The notes under the pieces are model-generated. The model did not search any database. It saw only the letters and a program-made list of their open reading frames with translations, and was not told the DNA's origin. From Bacillota bacterium (lineage in GTDB: Bacteria; Bacillota_I; Bacilli_A; RF39; UBA660): DNA of 64,000 nt. The DNA is taken from NCBI GenBank assembly GCA_015059425.1, contig SVAM01000004.1, forward strand, positions 1 through 64,000. Direction: 5' to 3'. This document shows, piece by piece, positions 33,001 to 42,748 of this stretch. Positions within the stretch are counted from its first letter, which is position 1; each line of letters opens with the position of its first letter. Position numbers and translations under genes: made by a program.

Positions 33001-33010
33001 AGGTGATATT

Positions 33011-34093
33011 TTGAATAAGGTAATAAAAAACGTTTTAATAAAAATAGAGAATAGTGGGTATGAAGCATACTTAATAGGTGGGTATGTTAGAGATCTCTTA
33101 GTTGGAAAATCTTCATACGATATAGATATATGTACAAATGCTACACCTAGAGAATTATTAACAATATTTCCAAATAGCAATACAAAAAATTTAGGTGGAA
33201 TAGATTTTAAGATTAAAGAATATCATTTTGAAATAACTACTTATCGTGAAGAAATAAAATATAAAAATAGAAAACCTATTGAATATAATTATATAAATAG
33301 CTTAATTGAAGACTTAAAAAGAAGAGATTTTACTATAAATGCAATATGCATGAATAGTAAAGGTGAAATAATAGATCTATTAGATGGGACAAAAGATATA
33401 AGTGATTTAAAAGTACGAATGATAGGAGATATAAATACTAAAATAAAAGAAGATCCTCTTCGTATTCTAAGAGCTATACGTATTGCAACTACATTAAATT
33501 TTTCGTTAGATCATATATTATATAAAGAAATACAAGCAAATAAAAAAGAAGTTTTAAAATTATCTAATACTAGATTAAAAGAAGAATTAGATAAAATATT
33601 ACTATCAGATAATGCAAAAAGAGGTTTAAAATTATTAGAAGACTTAGGAATTAATAAACTTTTAAAAATTAGTAATTATAATGATTTGATATTAATAAAA
33701 AATCTAGATGCAATGTATGCTCAAATATCTATTATGTATGAATTGCCTTTTTCGAAAGAAGAAAAGAATAATATAGAAATTATTAGAAAATTAATAGATA
33801 AAAAAGTAATTACAAAGGAAGACTTATATAAATATGGATTATATTTATGTGGGATTGGTGCTGAATTATTAAATTTTAATAAAAAAGAATTAACCAAAAT
33901 GTATAAAGAATTATCAATACATGATAAAAGTGAGATAAATATTAAAGCAGAAGAAATACATAATACTTTAAATATTGATTATAAAGAAATAAATAGTATA
34001 ATGAAAGATGTAGAAAAAAGCATTATAAAAGGTTATTTAAAGAATAAAAAAACAGATATTATTAAATATATTAAAGATAAAAGAAAAGAGTGA
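33011..34093 (+). CDS. cca: CCA tRNA nucleotidyltransferase
   Basis: Translation most likely starts at TTG 33011 behind AGGTGATATT, giving 361 aa. The class II nucleotidyltransferase head shows YLIGGYVRDLLVGK, SYDIDICTNA (metal-binding DxD) and RRDFTINAICMN; the C-terminal helical part is degenerate. It adds or repairs the 3' CCA of tRNAs, although the tRNAs in this window already encode CCA, so repair is likely its main duty. It ends overlapping the ribosome binding site of the dnaD-like gene. Confidence 0.94.
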   Translation: MNKVIKNVLIKIENSGYEAYLIGGYVRDLLVGKSSYDIDICTNATPRELLTIFPNSNTKNLGGIDFKIKEYHFEITTYREEIKYKNRKPIEYNYINSLIEDLKRRDFTINAICMNSKGEIIDLLDGTKDISDLKVRMIGDINTKIKEDPLRILRAIRIATTLNFSLDHILYKEIQANKKEVLKLSNTRLKEELDKILLSDNAKRGLKLLEDLGINKLLKISNYNDLILIKNLDAMYAQISIMYELPFSKEEKNNIEIIRKLIDKKVITKEDLYKYGLYLCGIGAELLNFNKKELTKMYKELSIHDKSEINIKAEEIHNTLNIDYKEINSIMKDVEKSIIKGYLKNKKTDIIKYIKDKRKE

Positions 34094-34098
34094 TTATA

Positions 34099-34734
34099 AT
34101 GGATAAAACAATGTTTAAAAGTAAGAAATATGTTACTAATAGTATATTTATAAAAAAAGCATTATCTTTAAAATTAACTTTAGAAGAATTTTTAATGTTA
34201 ACATATTTTGATAATGATTTAAATAATTATTTAAATATTGAATTACTTAGTCAAAACATTGGTTTGTCTATTGAAGAATCTTACAAAATATTTAATAATT
34301 TATTATCAAAAAAACTTATAACAATTGAAACAGATAAAGATATTGAAGGCAGAATGATAGAAAAAGTAAATTTAGATAATTTTTATGAAATGATATATGA
34401 AGAAAAAGAAATAGAAAAAAAAGCAGAACAAAAAACAGACATATATCATATATTCGAAACAGAATTTGGAAGAACTATAACAAGTATGGAATACGAAATA
34501 ATAAATGCTTGGTTAGAAAAAAGTTATAGTGAGGAAATGATTATTGGAGCTTTAAAAGAAGCAGTATATAATGGAGTAAATAATTTACGATATATTGATA
34601 AAATACTTTATGAATGGAATAAAAAAGGTTTAAAAAACATGAATGATGTGAATAATCATTTAATTAATAAAGAAGAACCAAAAGAAAGAAAAGAATTATT
34701 TGATTATAATTGGTTAGAAGATATAGATGAATAG
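34099..34734 (+). CDS. dnaD: DnaD-domain replication protein
   Basis: A 211-aa protein with an N-terminal winged-helix region (SLKLTLEEFLMLTYFDNDL) and a C-terminal DnaD domain (FGRTITSMEYEIINAWLEK, ALKEAVYNGVNNLRYIDKIL). DnaD acts in primosome assembly, remodelling DNA for helicase loading in Firmicutes. The gene overlaps nth by 8 bp, the conserved dnaD-nth pair of Bacilli. The start at 34099 follows GAGTGATTATA. Confidence 0.93.
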   Translation: MDKTMFKSKKYVTNSIFIKKALSLKLTLEEFLMLTYFDNDLNNYLNIELLSQNIGLSIEESYKIFNNLLSKKLITIETDKDIEGRMIEKVNLDNFYEMIYEEKEIEKKAEQKTDIYHIFETEFGRTITSMEYEIINAWLEKSYSEEMIIGALKEAVYNGVNNLRYIDKILYEWNKKGLKNMNDVNNHLINKEEPKERKELFDYNWLEDIDE

Positions 34735-35350
34735 TGAATATATAATTAAAGAGCTAGATAATATATTTCCTGATGCTAGATGTGAGTTATATTATGAAAA
34801 GGATTATGAACTTTTAATAGCAACAGTACTTAGTGCACAGTGTACTGATAAGAGGGTTAATATTGTTACAAAAGAATTGTTTGGTAAGTATAATCTTTAT
34901 GATTTAAAAAATATTTCTATAAAAGAAATAGAAAATATTATAAGAACATGTGGCTCATATACTAAAAAAGCTTATTATATCAAGACTATAGCAAATAAAT
35001 TGTTAAATGATTATAATGGTAAAGTACCAAATAATCGTGAATATCTAGAAAGTCTACCTGGAGTGGGTAGAAAGACATGTAATGTAGTTTTATCAAATTT
35101 ATATAATGTACCAACTATCGCTGTAGATACTCATGTTAGTAGAGTATCAGTAAGACTTGGTTTAGCTAAAAAAGAAGATAATGTTTTTACTATTGAAAAG
35201 AAGTTAATGAAAAAATTTCCTAAAGATAAGTGGAGTAGAATTCATCATCAATTAGTATTATTTGGAAGATATAATTGTACTGCTAGAAAACCAAAATGTA
35301 ATAATTGTCCATTTATAAACAAATGTAAAGAATACAAAAAATACTCATAA
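34727..35350 (+). CDS. nth: endonuclease III
   Basis: The 207-aa protein has the helix-hairpin-helix LPGVGRKTCNVVLSN with catalytic Lys, the catalytic Asp in VDTHVSRVS, and a C-terminal 4Fe-4S cluster pattern CTARKPKCNNCPFINKC. It removes oxidised pyrimidines and nicks the abasic site in base-excision repair. Length and order match family norms. It follows dnaD in the usual Firmicutes arrangement. Confidence 0.97.
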   Translation: MNSEYIIKELDNIFPDARCELYYEKDYELLIATVLSAQCTDKRVNIVTKELFGKYNLYDLKNISIKEIENIIRTCGSYTKKAYYIKTIANKLLNDYNGKVPNNREYLESLPGVGRKTCNVVLSNLYNVPTIAVDTHVSRVSVRLGLAKKEDNVFTIEKKLMKKFPKDKWSRIHHQLVLFGRYNCTARKPKCNNCPFINKCKEYKKYS

Positions 35351-35362
35351 TGAGTATTTTTA
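35336..35362. terminator. bidirectional terminator between nth and thioredoxin-like gene
   Basis: AAAATACTC pairs with GAGTATTTT around ATAAT; A/T runs on both sides suit both convergent genes. Confidence 0.75.
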
Positions 35363-35887
35363 CATTGACCTAATATTTTGTTCTTTAAGTAGATTTTCAA
35401 AATCTTTAGAATTATTTACACTATTAATTAATTCGCCATTTTTAAAATAAAGAATTACTGGAATATTATTGATATAATTATTTCCAATCTTAAGCTCTTT
35501 TGCAATTTCTTCTTTATAGTTTTTATTTTTATCTTTTATATTTGTAATATTTATAAAGTAGAAATTATTTTGTAAATCATAATTATCTATTATTGGTTTT
35601 AAATTTTTTTCTAAATTATAAACTTTTTTATCTTGGGTATAACTTATATAAACAAAATAATAATTTGGAGTTTCTGATAAAACAGAATCTATAGCATTTA
35701 TATCAGTTATTTCTAAATTAATAGTGTTATTACTCATTAAATAACTATTTAAATATTTTTCTTGTTCTTTAACTTGATGCCATTTATTGATATATAGAAT
35801 TATAAAAATAATTCCTAGTACAACACCAAAGCCTAATAAATAATTTTTATAATAAATGGCTTTGTTTTTATATTTAGCTTTTGACAT
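35360..35887 (-). CDS. membrane-anchored thioredoxin-fold-like protein
   Basis: The ATG at 35887 behind AAAGGATATGG is preferred to an upstream in-frame ATG; 175 aa. One membrane helix (about residues 16-34) is followed by an extracytoplasmic thioredoxin-like domain with a cis-Pro-type NNIPVILYFKNGELI segment near the end. The usual CxxC is absent (YISYTQDKKVYNLEK at that place), so it is not an oxidoreductase in the ordinary sense. Similar proteins are annotated as bacteriocin-transport accessory proteins. Confidence 0.6.
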   Translation of the reverse strand: MSKAKYKNKAIYYKNYLLGFGVVLGIIFIILYINKWHQVKEQEKYLNSYLMSNNTINLEITDINAIDSVLSETPNYYFVYISYTQDKKVYNLEKNLKPIIDNYDLQNNFYFINITNIKDKNKNYKEEIAKELKIGNNYINNIPVILYFKNGELINSVNNSKDFENLLKEQNIRSM

Positions 35888-35978
35888 ATAACCATATCCT
35901 TTCATAAAATATTTTAACATATAATAATTATATTTGCAAACTAGATACTATATACATTTACATCAAAAAAAGATAATA

Positions 35979-38222
35979 CTAATTTGTATTATCTTCAAGT
36001 TTAACTAAAACTTCACGAGGTTTAGAACCGTTTTGAGGTCCTACAATACCACGTTCTTCTAATAAGTCTACAACTCGAGCTGCTCTATTATATCCTAATC
36101 TAAATCTTCTTTGTAATAAAGAAGTACTAACTTTGCCGGTTTGGATAGCAAATTCAACTATTTCATTATATAAAGGATCATCATATTCTTCTTTTTCATT
36201 TGGAAGTCCATGAATACCGGCACCAGTAGCATTTAAGTTTTCCATAGCTTCATCATATCTCGCACTTTGTTGTTTACAAGTATAATCTATAATTCTTTTT
36301 ATTTCGTTATCATCAATAAAACAACCTTGAATACGTGTAGGAACATTTTCACCCATAGGTAAATATAACATATCACCTTTACCTAAAAGTTTTTCAGCAC
36401 CACTGGCATCAAGAATAGTACGAGAATCTATATTTGATGCTACAGCAAATGCTATACGTGATGGAATGTTTGCTTTAACAACCCCTGTAATAACATCTGT
36501 AGAAGGTCTTTGAGTAGCAACAATTAAATGTATACCAGCCGCTCTAGCCATTTGGGTAATTCTCATTATAGAATCTTCAACTTCTTTAGAAGCTACAAGC
36601 ATTAAGTCTGCTAACTCATCGATTATTGCTACGATATAAGTCATACGTGGTATTTTAGTATCATTATTTTTATTTTCTTTATCAACCCAATCATTATATC
36701 CACTTATATTTTTAACATTTTTATCACTAAATAAATCATAACGTTTTTCCATTTCCTCAACTAATTTTTGAAGAGCTATACTAGCTTTTTTCGGATCGCT
36801 AACTACTGGACATAGAAGGTGAGGAATACCATTATAATTAGATAACTCAACTTTTTTAGGGTCTACTAATATGAGTTTAACTTCATCAGGTTTGTAACGC
36901 ATAAGTATTGAACAAATAATAGTGTTAGTACAAACTGATTTACCAGAACCAGTAGAACCTGCAATTAAAAGATGAGGCATTTTAGATAAATCAGCTAACT
37001 GTGGCCTACCCATAATATCTTTACCTAAAGCAACTAATATTTTAGCATTATTTGAATTCTTATCTTGCATTGTTAAAACTTCTTTAAATTTAACCATACT
37101 TATTGATGGATTAGGTATTTCAACTCCAATAGTACTTTTTCCTGGAATAGGAGCTTGTATTCTGACATCTTTAGCAGCTAAAGCTAAAGCTATCTCTTTA
37201 TTAATACCTACAATACGGCTAACTTTTGTACCACTAGGTACTTTAACTTCATATTGAGTTACGGCAGGTCCAATATGAATTTCTACAACTTGACCATTTA
37301 TTTGGAAATCTCTTAAAACTCTTTCTAAATTTTCTTTATTACTCCTAATATAATTATTTGAATTATTTTTCTTAATTTCTTTAACATCATCTAAAAGAGA
37401 TAAAGGTGGTAAAGTATAGCTTGAATTAACTTCTATATTATCTTTACGAGGCATTTCTAAACTTTCTGTTTGAGGTTGTTCTTTTAAATTTTTAAGTTGA
37501 TCCATACTAGTTATTATAATTTTATCATCTTTAGGTTGCAATTCTTCTTCATCATTATAATCAAAAACTTTAACTTCTGATTTCTTTTCTTCTTTATTAT
37601 CATTCTCTTCTGAATTATTATTTTTAAGAGATTTAATAAATGATTTAATAGCTTTTAAAACATCTGCAAGTGTTATATTAAATAATAGAATTAAACCAAA
37701 TATTGTAAATATTACACATACTATTTTGGAACCAGTAAGGCCAAATAGAGAACTGAATGCTATAGCAAGTAAAGAACCAATCATTCCGCCACCAATTTCA
37801 ATTGATGTATCACCACTAGTAAATAAAGCAGTGTTACTTCCTATTGTGGAAATTCGCTCCATATATTGATCAACAGTAGACTGGAATATATCACCGGCGC
37901 CTTTACATTGTTCTATAAAACCAAAATGACTAGCTACTAGTATAATCAGTATTAAAACATATAAACCTATAAGTCTTTGACTTAAAAATTTAGGAAGTTT
38001 TCTTTTAAATAACATATATGCCCCTAAAAATAGCATGAGTAATAAAAGAAATATCCAAGCCCATCCACCAACTAAAAACATTGCAAATTTCTTAATTATT
38101 GAACCTACCGGACCAAATCCGAAACCTATTAATCCTATTAATATTAAAATAAGGCCTGTAAGTTCTACACTATATTCTATATTTTGTTTTTCACTTGATT
38201 TTGATTTTTTCTTCTTTGCCAT
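35979..38222 (-). CDS. ftsK: DNA translocase FtsK/SpoIIIE
   Basis: The 747-aa protein has four N-terminal membrane helices (residues about 20-190), a charged linker, a RecA-like motor with Walker A AGSTGSGKSVCTN around residue 420, VDPKKVELSNYNGIPHL and IDELADLMLV, and a C-terminal winged-helix gamma domain (LLQRRFRLGYNRAARVVDLLE). It pumps chromosomal DNA through the division septum and reads polar DNA motifs. The length matches SpoIIIE/SftA-class proteins. It diverges from ftsY. Confidence 0.97.
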   Translation of the reverse strand: MAKKKKSKSSEKQNIEYSVELTGLILILIGLIGFGFGPVGSIIKKFAMFLVGGWAWIFLLLLMLFLGAYMLFKRKLPKFLSQRLIGLYVLILIILVASHFGFIEQCKGAGDIFQSTVDQYMERISTIGSNTALFTSGDTSIEIGGGMIGSLLAIAFSSLFGLTGSKIVCVIFTIFGLILLFNITLADVLKAIKSFIKSLKNNNSEENDNKEEKKSEVKVFDYNDEEELQPKDDKIIITSMDQLKNLKEQPQTESLEMPRKDNIEVNSSYTLPPLSLLDDVKEIKKNNSNNYIRSNKENLERVLRDFQINGQVVEIHIGPAVTQYEVKVPSGTKVSRIVGINKEIALALAAKDVRIQAPIPGKSTIGVEIPNPSISMVKFKEVLTMQDKNSNNAKILVALGKDIMGRPQLADLSKMPHLLIAGSTGSGKSVCTNTIICSILMRYKPDEVKLILVDPKKVELSNYNGIPHLLCPVVSDPKKASIALQKLVEEMEKRYDLFSDKNVKNISGYNDWVDKENKNNDTKIPRMTYIVAIIDELADLMLVASKEVEDSIMRITQMARAAGIHLIVATQRPSTDVITGVVKANIPSRIAFAVASNIDSRTILDASGAEKLLGKGDMLYLPMGENVPTRIQGCFIDDNEIKRIIDYTCKQQSARYDEAMENLNATGAGIHGLPNEKEEYDDPLYNEIVEFAIQTGKVSTSLLQRRFRLGYNRAARVVDLLEERGIVGPQNGSKPREVLVKLEDNTN

Positions 38223-38374
38223 TTTTATTCACCATAATAATTATAACTTAAAGAAGTATTTAATGCAAACCATTATTTGACAAAAACTAAGATATAAACT
38301 AATAAAAAACTAATAATTTCTTTAATAATTTAGAAAATTATGATATTATTTACTTACATTAAAGGAGAATTTAT

Positions 38375-39370
38375 ATGGGATTATTTGACAAATTTAAAAA
38401 AACTTTTACTAAAAAAGTAGCAATAGAAGAAAATAAAGAATTAGATGCATATGACAAAGGACTTGAAAAAACAAGAAATGAATTTGTAAATGAATTAAGT
38501 ATTTTAGGGCATAAATATACAAAAGTAAGTGATGAATATTTTGAAGAATTAGAAAGTATTCTTATTATGGCAGATATTGGGGTTAATACTGTTATGAAAT
38601 TTATAGACGAGTTAAGAAGTAGAGTAAAAAAAGAAAACATCACTGATACTAAGTATTTACAAGAAGTCATAGTAGATGAATTATTTATTATCTATGTAAA
38701 CGGTGAATCATTAAGTGATAAAATAAATATTAATTATGATGGCCCAACTGTAATATTAATGGTTGGAGTAAATGGTGTAGGGAAAACTACTACTATCGGA
38801 AAACTTGCTTATAAGTATAAAAGTGAAGGTAAAAAAGTTATGCTTATTGCAGGTGATACTTTTAGAGCAGGGGCTGTTCCTCAATTAGAAGAGTGGGCAA
38901 ATCGTACTAATTCATTATTTTATGGTAAAGAAAATACAGATCCAGCAGGTGTAATATATGATGGTTTAATTAAAGCTAAAGAAGAAAACGTTGATATAGT
39001 CTTAGTAGATACTGCAGGAAGATTACAAAATAAAACAAATTTAATGAAAGAATTAGAAAAAATCAATAAAGTAATTGGAACTCACATACCTAATGCTCCT
39101 CATGAAACATTATTAGTAATTGATGCTGCAACAGGACAAAACGGTATATTACAAGCAGAAGCTTTTAAAGAGATTACTAACATTACAGGGATAGTACTTA
39201 CTAAACTTGATGGAACAGCAAAGGGTGGAATAGTTTTAGCTATAAAAGAAAGTGTTAATATTCCAGTTAAGTTTATTGGTTTAGGTGAAGGAATGGAAGA
39301 TTTAAAAACATTTGATATAGAGAGTTATATATATGGTTTATTTAAGGATATGATTAACGATGGAAAATAG
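38375..39370 (+). CDS. ftsY: signal recognition particle receptor FtsY
   Basis: The 331-aa protein has the SRP GTPase NG domain: GVNGVGKTTTIGKLA, DTFRAGA, DTAGRLQNK, TKLDGTAKGG. The N-terminal acidic A domain is very short, as in many Gram-positives. FtsY receives ribosome-SRP complexes at the membrane. Its last 11 bp overlap ylxM; the usual downstream ffh gene does not follow here. Confidence 0.97.
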   Translation: MGLFDKFKKTFTKKVAIEENKELDAYDKGLEKTRNEFVNELSILGHKYTKVSDEYFEELESILIMADIGVNTVMKFIDELRSRVKKENITDTKYLQEVIVDELFIIYVNGESLSDKININYDGPTVILMVGVNGVGKTTTIGKLAYKYKSEGKKVMLIAGDTFRAGAVPQLEEWANRTNSLFYGKENTDPAGVIYDGLIKAKEENVDIVLVDTAGRLQNKTNLMKELEKINKVIGTHIPNAPHETLLVIDAATGQNGILQAEAFKEITNITGIVLTKLDGTAKGGIVLAIKESVNIPVKFIGLGEGMEDLKTFDIESYIYGLFKDMINDGK

Positions 39371-39665
39371 AGAATATTTAAATAGTTTATTTGATATATA
39401 TAAAGAATTATTAACAAGTATAGAACAAGAAACATTTATAAATTATTATGAAGAAGATTTATCTTTAAGTGAAATTGCAGAAATAAGAAAAGTTTCAAAA
39501 AGTAGTGTTGGTAAAACTTTAACAACTGCTGAAGAAAAATTAAAAGAATATGAAAAGATTTTAAAAGTATATACTACAAAAGAAAGATTAGCAAATATAT
39601 TAGAATTAAATGACACAAGTCAGATAAAAGATAATATAAAAAAAATAATTGAAGAAAAGTTTTAA
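39360..39665 (+). CDS. ylxM: YlxM/UPF0122 family DNA-binding protein
   Basis: A 101-aa protein with a sigma-70 region 4-like helix-turn-helix (FINYYEEDLSLSEIAEIRKV), the YlxM signature. In Firmicutes ylxM sits with ftsY and ffh and YlxM modulates the SRP pathway. Here it follows ftsY with an 11-bp overlap but no ffh follows; pyruvate kinase is next after a terminator. Confidence 0.93.
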   Translation: MENREYLNSLFDIYKELLTSIEQETFINYYEEDLSLSEIAEIRKVSKSSVGKTLTTAEEKLKEYEKILKVYTTKERLANILELNDTSQIKDNIKKIIEEKF

Positions 39666-39694
39666 ATAATTAAATTTAGGGCTTTTCTTTTTTT
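39653..39694 (+). terminator. probable terminator
   Basis: AAGAAAAG pairs with CTTTTCTT over a long A/T loop and runs into T7. Confidence 0.5.
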
Positions 39695-39748
39695 ATATTT
39701 TGTAGTAAAATCAAAATCTATGTCTTTTTTTGAAAGGGAAAATAAAAA

Positions 39749-41152
39749 ATGAAAAAAACAAAAATAATATGTAGTATAGGACCTGCTAGTAGTGATTACG
39801 AAGTTTTTAAAGATTTGGCACATGCAGGTATGAACGTAGCAAGAGTAAATTTTAGTCATGCAACAATTGAAGAAAGAAAAACTGTAGAAAATCTAGTAAC
39901 GAAAATTAATAAAGAAGAAAATCTAAATATTGGCTTATTATATGATACAAAAGGTCCAGAATTCCGTAATGGAGAAGTGCAAGTTGGTGGAATAAATTTA
40001 GTGTCTGGTAAAACTATTCGTGTAGTAAAAGAAAATGTTATTGGCACAGAAGAAAGTTTTAGTGTAAACCATCCTGAAGCATTAAATAGTTTAGAGGTAG
40101 GGAATGTTATTCAATTAGAAAATGGTTTAATGAAAATAGAAGTTGTTTCTAAAGAAGATGATGGTGTAACATGTAAAATTATAAATGGAGGAATATTAGG
40201 TAGCAAAAAGAGTTTATTTGTTCCTGGTGTAAAATTAGATATTCCATTTATTAGTGAAGAAGATAAAGAAGATATTAAATATGCATGTAAGAATAATGGA
40301 GACTTTTTAGCTTTATCATTTGTATCTACGAAAGAAGATGCTTTAGAAGCAAGAAGAATTATTGACAGTGAAAAAAGCAATATCAAAATAATATCAAAAA
40401 TAGAAAGTATGACAGGTATTAACAATTTAGATGAAATACTAGATGTTAGTGATGGTGTAATGGTAGCAAGAGGAGACTTAGGTGAAGAAGTACCTATTTC
40501 TTTATTACCAGTATATCAAAAGTTAATAATTAAGAAAGCAAGAGAACATGGTAAGATTTGTATTGTAGCAACAGAAATGTTAGAAAGCATGAAGAAGAAT
40601 TCTCGTCCAACTAGAGCGGAAGTTACTGATGTAGCAAATGCTATTTTAGATGGAACAGATGCTATTATGTTAAGTGGTGAAACAACTGTTGGAGCATATC
40701 CTGTAGAAGCAGTAAGATTTATGGCTAATATTGCAAGAGATACGGAAGAACATGCTCATAAAAACTTTGAATACAAAGGTAAAATTGGTCGAACTGAATG
40801 TATTGCAAAAGGTGCAGTTGACTTAACAAATTATGTTGATGTAAAAGGTATAGCATGTGCAAGCATCAGTGGCTATACTGCAAGATTTATAAGTAATTTT
40901 AGACCACATTGTCCAATTGTTGCAACATGTACAAGTGAAGTTGTAGCAAGAAGTTTAGCACTTAATTACGGCGTTTATACAAGTATAGTTCCAGTGTTTA
41001 AAAGTACTGATGAAATGATTAATATTGCTAAAACTAAAACTAAAGAATTTCTGAATTTGGATAAAGAAAATAAAATAATTATTACTGGTGGCATTCCAAT
41101 AACATCTGAAGGAAGAATTACTAATTTCTTAAAAATAGAAGAAATAGATTAA
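39749..41152 (+). CDS. pyk: pyruvate kinase
   Basis: The 467-aa protein has all pyruvate kinase blocks: IICSIGPASSDYEV, MNVARVNFSH, LLYDTKGPEFRNG, SKIESMTGINN with catalytic Lys, VARGDLGEE, ATEMLESM and a C-terminal allosteric domain ending TGGIP. It makes pyruvate and ATP from PEP. It lacks the extra C-terminal PEP-utiliser-like domain of some Bacillus enzymes. Single-gene unit with a terminator. Confidence 0.97.
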   Translation: MKKTKIICSIGPASSDYEVFKDLAHAGMNVARVNFSHATIEERKTVENLVTKINKEENLNIGLLYDTKGPEFRNGEVQVGGINLVSGKTIRVVKENVIGTEESFSVNHPEALNSLEVGNVIQLENGLMKIEVVSKEDDGVTCKIINGGILGSKKSLFVPGVKLDIPFISEEDKEDIKYACKNNGDFLALSFVSTKEDALEARRIIDSEKSNIKIISKIESMTGINNLDEILDVSDGVMVARGDLGEEVPISLLPVYQKLIIKKAREHGKICIVATEMLESMKKNSRPTRAEVTDVANAILDGTDAIMLSGETTVGAYPVEAVRFMANIARDTEEHAHKNFEYKGKIGRTECIAKGAVDLTNYVDVKGIACASISGYTARFISNFRPHCPIVATCTSEVVARSLALNYGVYTSIVPVFKSTDEMINIAKTKTKEFLNLDKENKIIITGGIPITSEGRITNFLKIEEID

Positions 41153-41158
41153 ATTATT

Positions 41159-41183
41159 AAAGTTGTGAAAGCAACTTTTTTTC
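41159..41183 (+). terminator. rho-independent terminator
   Basis: AAAGTTG pairs with CAACTTT around TGAAAG and continues into T. Confidence 0.82.
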
Positions 41184-41231
41184 TTGCATTTAATTAAGTA
41201 TTTTAGTATCTTATAATTGAGGTGTATTAAA

Positions 41232-41699
41232 ATGGATATAAATATTAAAATAGAAGACAAAGTACTTAATTATCGTGTTGCAGGGATAATAAAAAAAGAT
41301 GATAAAATACTAGTAAATGAAAGAGTAGATGTAGATTATGTAAGTTTAATTGGTGGCAGAGCCAAAATAGGAGAATCATCTATAGAAGCTTTGATAAGAG
41401 AATTAAAAGAAGAAAGTGGCTATGATTTTAAATATGTTAAGACTTTAGGTATTATTGAAAATTTTTTTGTATCAAGATATGATAATAAAGAATATCATGA
41501 AATATTAATTATTCATGAAATGGAATTTAATGATAAAGAATTATATAATTTAGAAAAAATTCAAAATTATGAAGAAGAAAATGTAAAATTTGTATGGAGA
41601 ACTTATGAAGAATTAGCAAATGTAAACTTTGTACCAAAGATTATCTTAAATTACTTAAAAAAAGATGAATTGTTTCATTTAATAAACAAAGATAACTAG
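41232..41699 (+). CDS. Nudix hydrolase
   Basis: The 155-aa protein starts at the ATG at 41232 behind GAGGTGTATT. It carries a full Nudix box (GRAKIGESSIEALIRELKEE then SG), with the catalytic REXXEE. Nudix enzymes hydrolyse nucleoside diphosphates linked to another group; the substrate cannot be read from the sequence. Its sequence around LVNERVDVDYVSLIGG suits a house-cleaning or ADP-ribose-type enzyme. Single-gene unit. Confidence 0.88.
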   Translation: MDINIKIEDKVLNYRVAGIIKKDDKILVNERVDVDYVSLIGGRAKIGESSIEALIRELKEESGYDFKYVKTLGIIENFFVSRYDNKEYHEILIIHEMEFNDKELYNLEKIQNYEEENVKFVWRTYEELANVNFVPKIILNYLKKDELFHLINKDN

Positions 41700-41718
41700 T
41701 TTAATACTAGTTTTTTAA
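41695..41718 (+). terminator. rho-independent terminator
   Basis: AACTAG pairs with CTAGTT around an A/T loop, overlapping the Nudix stop, followed by T. Confidence 0.7.
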
Positions 41719-41780
41719 TGCTCCCATCATTCGACAAATTAATATAAAAAATTATGTTATATTACATTTGGAGGTTTTGA

Positions 41781-42698
41781 ATGCAAGAACAAAAATATTA
41801 TGATGAAATAAAAGATTTAATTGAAACAAAAGAAATAAATGGTAAAGCTAGATATTTAAAAGATAATAAAGACACAATTTTAATTAATTGGAATATAGGA
41901 AGATTAATTGTTGAAGCTCAAGGTGGAGAACTAAGAGCAAAGTATGGAGATAATTTAATAAAAAAGTGGGCTATAGAATTAGAAGCTAAATATGGAAGTA
42001 ATTATGGAGTCAGAAATTTAAATTTGTATCGTAAGTTTTATATTACTTTTCTAATTGTGCACGCACTGCGTGCACAATTAACATGGACACATTACAAAAT
42101 AATATTATCTATAAAAAATGAAAGTGAAGGAAATTATTATATAAATCAAGTAATACTTAATAATTTATCAAGTAGAGAATTAATTAGTGAAATCAAAAAT
42201 AAATTTTTTGAGAGATTAAGTTATGCCGATAAAACAAACATTAAACTATTAGAAAATAGTAATGATTTAACTATTAATGACATGATAAAAGATCCTATAT
42301 TGATAAAAAGTAATAACAACATAATAAATGAAAAAGCCTTACACAAATATATAATAGAAATGCTTGAAGAAAGATTTCTAGAATTAGGAACTGGGTTTGC
42401 GCTTATAGGTCATGAATATAAAATACAAATTGAAGGGCACACATATTCTTTAGATTTATTATTTTTTAATTATAAACTTAATTGTTTTATTGTAGTAGAA
42501 TTAAAATTAAAAAGTGCAAGTATAAAGGATATAGATCAAATTAAGTTTTACACTAAATTAGTAGATAAAAATTTAAAAGAGAATAATCACAATAATACTA
42601 TCGGTTTACTAATAGTAAAGAAAAAAGATAAATATGTTATTGAATATGCTACAGATAGTAATATATATTTAACTAATTATGAGTTAATAAATGTATAA
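41781..42698 (+). CDS. YhcG/DUF1016 PD-(D/E)XK nuclease-like protein 1
   Basis: The 305-aa protein has the DUF1016 N-terminal domain (NWNIGRLIVEAQGGELRAKY, ending QLTWTHYKIILSIKN) and a C-terminal PD-(D/E)XK domain (GHTYSLDLLFFNYKLNCFIV VELK, giving D...ExK). Family members often accompany restriction, toxin or mobile functions, but their biology is unclear. A second copy with about the same architecture is at 47199. Between the YRKFYITF and QLTW blocks, the coding DNA forms a perfect 29-nt palindrome. Confidence 0.88.
   Translation: MQEQKYYDEIKDLIETKEINGKARYLKDNKDTILINWNIGRLIVEAQGGELRAKYGDNLIKKWAIELEAKYGSNYGVRNLNLYRKFYITFLIVHALRAQLTWTHYKIILSIKNESEGNYYINQVILNNLSSRELISEIKNKFFERLSYADKTNIKLLENSNDLTINDMIKDPILIKSNNNIINEKALHKYIIEMLEERFLELGTGFALIGHEYKIQIEGHTYSLDLLFFNYKLNCFIVVELKLKSASIKDIDQIKFYTKLVDKNLKENNHNNTIGLLIVKKKDKYVIEYATDSNIYLTNYELINV
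42052..42080. repeat. perfect 29-nt palindrome inside DUF1016 gene 1
   Basis: Fourteen-base arms flank a single central C: TAATTGTGCACGCA (42052-42065) and its exact reverse complement (42067-42080). It is in frame, GC-rich against an AT-rich background, and encodes IVHALRAQL. A palindrome of different sequence sits at the homologous place in the second DUF1016 gene. Confidence 0.95.
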
Positions 42699-42748
42699 AA
42701 AACTTCTTTTTTTAACATAATCAACATAGATATTAAAAGGAGGACAAT

